A stretch of 6,701 nucleotides of DNA, taken from NCBI GenBank assembly GCA_017615375.1, contig JAGAAH010000054.1, positions 1-6,701 of the forward strand. Reading direction: 5' to 3'. Below are positions 5,031 to 6,701 of the stretch, in pieces. The number at the start of each line of letters is the position of its first letter. Position 1 is the first letter of the stretch. The DNA comes from Lachnospiraceae bacterium (GTDB lineage: Bacteria; Bacillota; Clostridia; Lachnospirales; Lachnospiraceae). The notes beneath the pieces are model-generated. The model searched no databases. It was not told the origin of the DNA and saw only the letters and a program-made list of their open reading frames with translations. The translations under genes and the position numbers were made by a program.

Positions 5031-6538
5031 AACATTTCACTTGTTAAATATACTGACGTTTTTCTAGGAGATACAAATTCGCTTTCTTTTTCATAAAACG
5101 AATCATTCGCGTAATGCGTTGTTGAAATCTCTTCAAAAACACAGCCTTCCTTTGACGCGAAGCTGTGTGCCACACCGCGTTCAACAACCATAGATTCCCC
5201 TTTAATAACCTGACTTGCAACACCATCCGCAACTACATCAAGTGTTCCATACAATACAGTAAATGTTTCTTCTTTAAGCTTATGATAATGCGTCGGATGC
5301 GACTGGCCCGGCAATACTATAAGCAGCTTCTTGCAGTATTCGCGATTAATACAGTCAATGATCGTCACTCCGACCTCTTCATATCTATCGAGACCATAAT
5401 GATGAGAAATTGAGCAAGAACTATTCTTCGGAACAACTACGTTTCCTTTCTTTAATAGCTTCATTACTTCAGTAACGATTTCTTTTACTCTGCCACGCTC
5501 TTCAAGACAATCTGCATCGGATTTCATAATAGGCTCGTTCGCTTTAAAATCCTTTTTAACAACATACTTTTTGTACTTTGACATATCACTTGCAGTAAGT
5601 TGTCCCGGGATTCTCGGAAATGCATAAAAAACGTTTCTATTATCAAGACTCGTTCCGCTATTAACATCTCCTCTTGCAAAAACACCTCTTTCAAGAGCTT
5701 CAAGATCGCTCTTTTCCTTTTCCGTCGGCACATATCTTCTTCCTTCGACTCCGCACATCTTATATGCTTCTTTTGCCGCCTTAAGCCATTCCGCAACTTG
5801 TTCGGGATTTGCAGAATATCCGTTAAGTGTTATCGTATCTGTCGGCACTCCAACGTGCTTTTCAAAAATAACAGCACCTTTTGCTACTGCCATTTTTATC
5901 GGCTCCATATTATCCGGATCTTCATGTGTTGAAAAACCAATAGGAATAGACGGATAACGATTCTTATAGAGTGTTATCTGATTCATCTGAAGATGCTCAT
6001 TAGGTGTCGGATACTCGGCAACGCAATGCATAAGAGCAATTTTCTTATTTCTGTGTTCGAAGAAGCTCAAGAAACGATCTACTTCCTCCATGTTACTTCC
6101 GGCACCCGATGCTATAATCGGCAAATCTACCGTTGCCACTTTCTCAAGCAATGGCCAATCTCTAAAAGAACAGCTCGCAATTTTAATAATGTCGTATCCA
6201 TGTTTTACGATTCTATCAACAGATCTTTCATCAAATGCTGTACACATTGTAAAGAACCCTGCCTCTTCAACCGCCTTTTTGAGGGTCAAGAACTGTTCTT
6301 CCGTAAGACGTGTATCTTGAAATCTCTTTACATTCTTTATATCTTCTCTGCCTTTATAATCCGGGTGAATAAAAGTGTCCAGGTCTCTATACTGAAACTT
6401 AACCGCAAAATCAAAAGCATCTCTGTAATCCGCTGTTACCCTTTCAAGCTCTTTAATGATGCGTAATCCGTGTTCTACGCTTCCCTGGTGATTATTCGCC
6501 ATCTCGAATGTAAATAAAGGTTTCTCAAATAAAGACAT
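5012..6538 (-). CDS. N-acetylneuraminate synthase family protein (NeuB-like) with SAF and cupin domains
   Basis: NeuB-type enzymes condense phosphoenolpyruvate with a hexosamine to form a nonulosonic acid such as sialic, legionaminic or pseudaminic acid. Numbering here is from the upstream ATG at 6544. The TIM-barrel domain (about 10-265) has FEMANNHQG (E14), AVKFQ (K49), IIKIAS (K121), GFSTHE (H207) and FEKH (H230). The two histidines correspond to the metal ligands of NeuB. A SAF domain follows (about 283-345, ERGVFARGDVNSGTSL), as in all family members, where it covers the active site. Residues about 365-490 are an added cupin: the segment 413-433 (G413, H419, H421, E426, G433) matches the motif G-x5-HxH-x4-E-x6-G exactly, and H460 fits the second motif. 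It resembles sugar-isomerase-type cupins. ATG 6538 is chosen because AAGGAGG sits 8 bases before it; ATG 6544 would leave only 2. The sugar substrate is unknown, and no neuA- or neuC-like gene is visible here. Confidence 0.93.
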   Translation of the reverse strand: MSLFEKPLFTFEMANNHQGSVEHGLRIIKELERVTADYRDAFDFAVKFQYRDLDTFIHPDYKGREDIKNVKRFQDTRLTEEQFLTLKKAVEEAGFFTMCTAFDERSVDRIVKHGYDIIKIASCSFRDWPLLEKVATVDLPIIASGAGSNMEEVDRFLSFFEHRNKKIALMHCVAEYPTPNEHLQMNQITLYKNRYPSIPIGFSTHEDPDNMEPIKMAVAKGAVIFEKHVGVPTDTITLNGYSANPEQVAEWLKAAKEAYKMCGVEGRRYVPTEKEKSDLEALERGVFARGDVNSGTSLDNRNVFYAFPRIPGQLTASDMSKYKKYVVKKDFKANEPIMKSDADCLEERGRVKEIVTEVMKLLKKGNVVVPKNSSCSISHHYGLDRYEEVGVTIIDCINREYCKKLLIVLPGQSHPTHYHKLKEETFTVLYGTLDVVADGVASQVIKGESMVVERGVAHSFASKEGCVFEEISTTHYANDSFYEKESEFVSPRKTSVYLTSEMLEELVL

Positions 6539-6546
6539 TTTCATAT

Positions 6547-6553
6547 CCTCCTT
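6547..6553 (-). promoter_or_regulatory. Strong ribosome binding site that decides the synthase start
   Basis: The minus strand reads AAGGAGG, 8 bases before ATG 6538 and only 2 bases before ATG 6544. Normal spacing favours the inner start, which removes two residues (M-K). Confidence 0.75.
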
Positions 6554-6571
6554 AGACTTTTCTTATATTTA

Positions 6572-6701
6572 TTAACCCCTAAGTTTACCAAGCACTTCTT
6601 TAAGTTTTTCTTCCTCCATGAAAGGATAAGGGTTCTCAAGATATGCCGATATTCGTTTCCCGGTCTTTTCATCAACCTTTGATATACATTTCGGTATTTC
6701 A
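6572..6701 (-). CDS. C-terminal end of an unrecognised protein
   Basis: An open frame enters from the right edge and ends with TAA at 6572-6574, giving 42 residues: EIPKCISKVDEKTGKR, then ISAYLENPYPFMEEEKL and KEVLGKLRG. The tail looks like a soluble, charged helical C-terminus. It has no motif from which the family can be named. The stop lies 33 bases before the synthase start and the frame is the only sensible one on this strand, so it is probably the preceding gene of the same operon. By position it could be another nucleotide-sugar or nonulosonate gene, but the sequence does not show that. Confidence 0.55.
   Translation of the reverse strand, partial: EIPKCISKVDEKTGKRISAYLENPYPFMEEEKLKEVLGKLRG

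Noticed and set aside
5044..6466. Several open frames on both strands inside the synthase gene
   Set aside because: The synthase frame carries continuous barrel, SAF and cupin motifs. The others are shadow frames rich in Cys, Arg and Ile with no plausible product.

Overview
The window reads as part of the chromosome of a low-to-mid GC Gram-positive anaerobe, most likely a Lachnospiraceae-type Firmicute. This rests on strong AGGAGG-like ribosome binding sites, tightly packed genes and the style of the encoded enzymes. It is an inference from content, not a database match. All eight genes lie on the minus strand and together cover almost all of the window. The two outermost genes are cut by the window edges. 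No RNA gene, insertion sequence, CRISPR array or gene-free stretch over 70 bases was seen.

In transcription order (right to left): the last 42 codons of an unrecognised gene (6572-6701); a sialic-acid-synthase-family enzyme (NeuB type) with a SAF domain and an extra C-terminal cupin domain (5012-6538); a zinc-ribbon SAM-dependent methyltransferase of the sugar C-methyltransferase family (3798-4946); an FkbM-family methyltransferase with an additional N-terminal domain (2868-3770); and an extended short-chain NAD(P)-dependent sugar epimerase/reductase (1996-2862). These look like one operon for an unusual, methylated surface sugar or glycan such as a capsule, exopolysaccharide or glycosylated flagellin. 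The activated sugar would be made by the synthase, C-methyltransferase and reductase, and O-methylation would be a later step. The final structure cannot be read from this window.

Then come the tRNA 2-thiouridylase mnmA (874-1959), which has a perfect -10 box just upstream, a calcineurin-like metallophosphoesterase (229-870), and the start of a protein that joins an integrase-arm-like segment to a Rossmann nucleotide-binding segment (1-251). These three are chained by short spacings or overlaps. Base composition changes across the window: parts of mnmA exceed 60% GC, while parts of the FkbM gene are near 30%. This suggests that a variable polysaccharide locus abuts more conserved chromosome.

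The points most worth a second look are the arm-domain/Rossmann fusion at the left edge, the synthase-cupin fusion, a 14-bp hairpin that holds the synthase stop codon in its loop, and the methyltransferase with an altered family motif.
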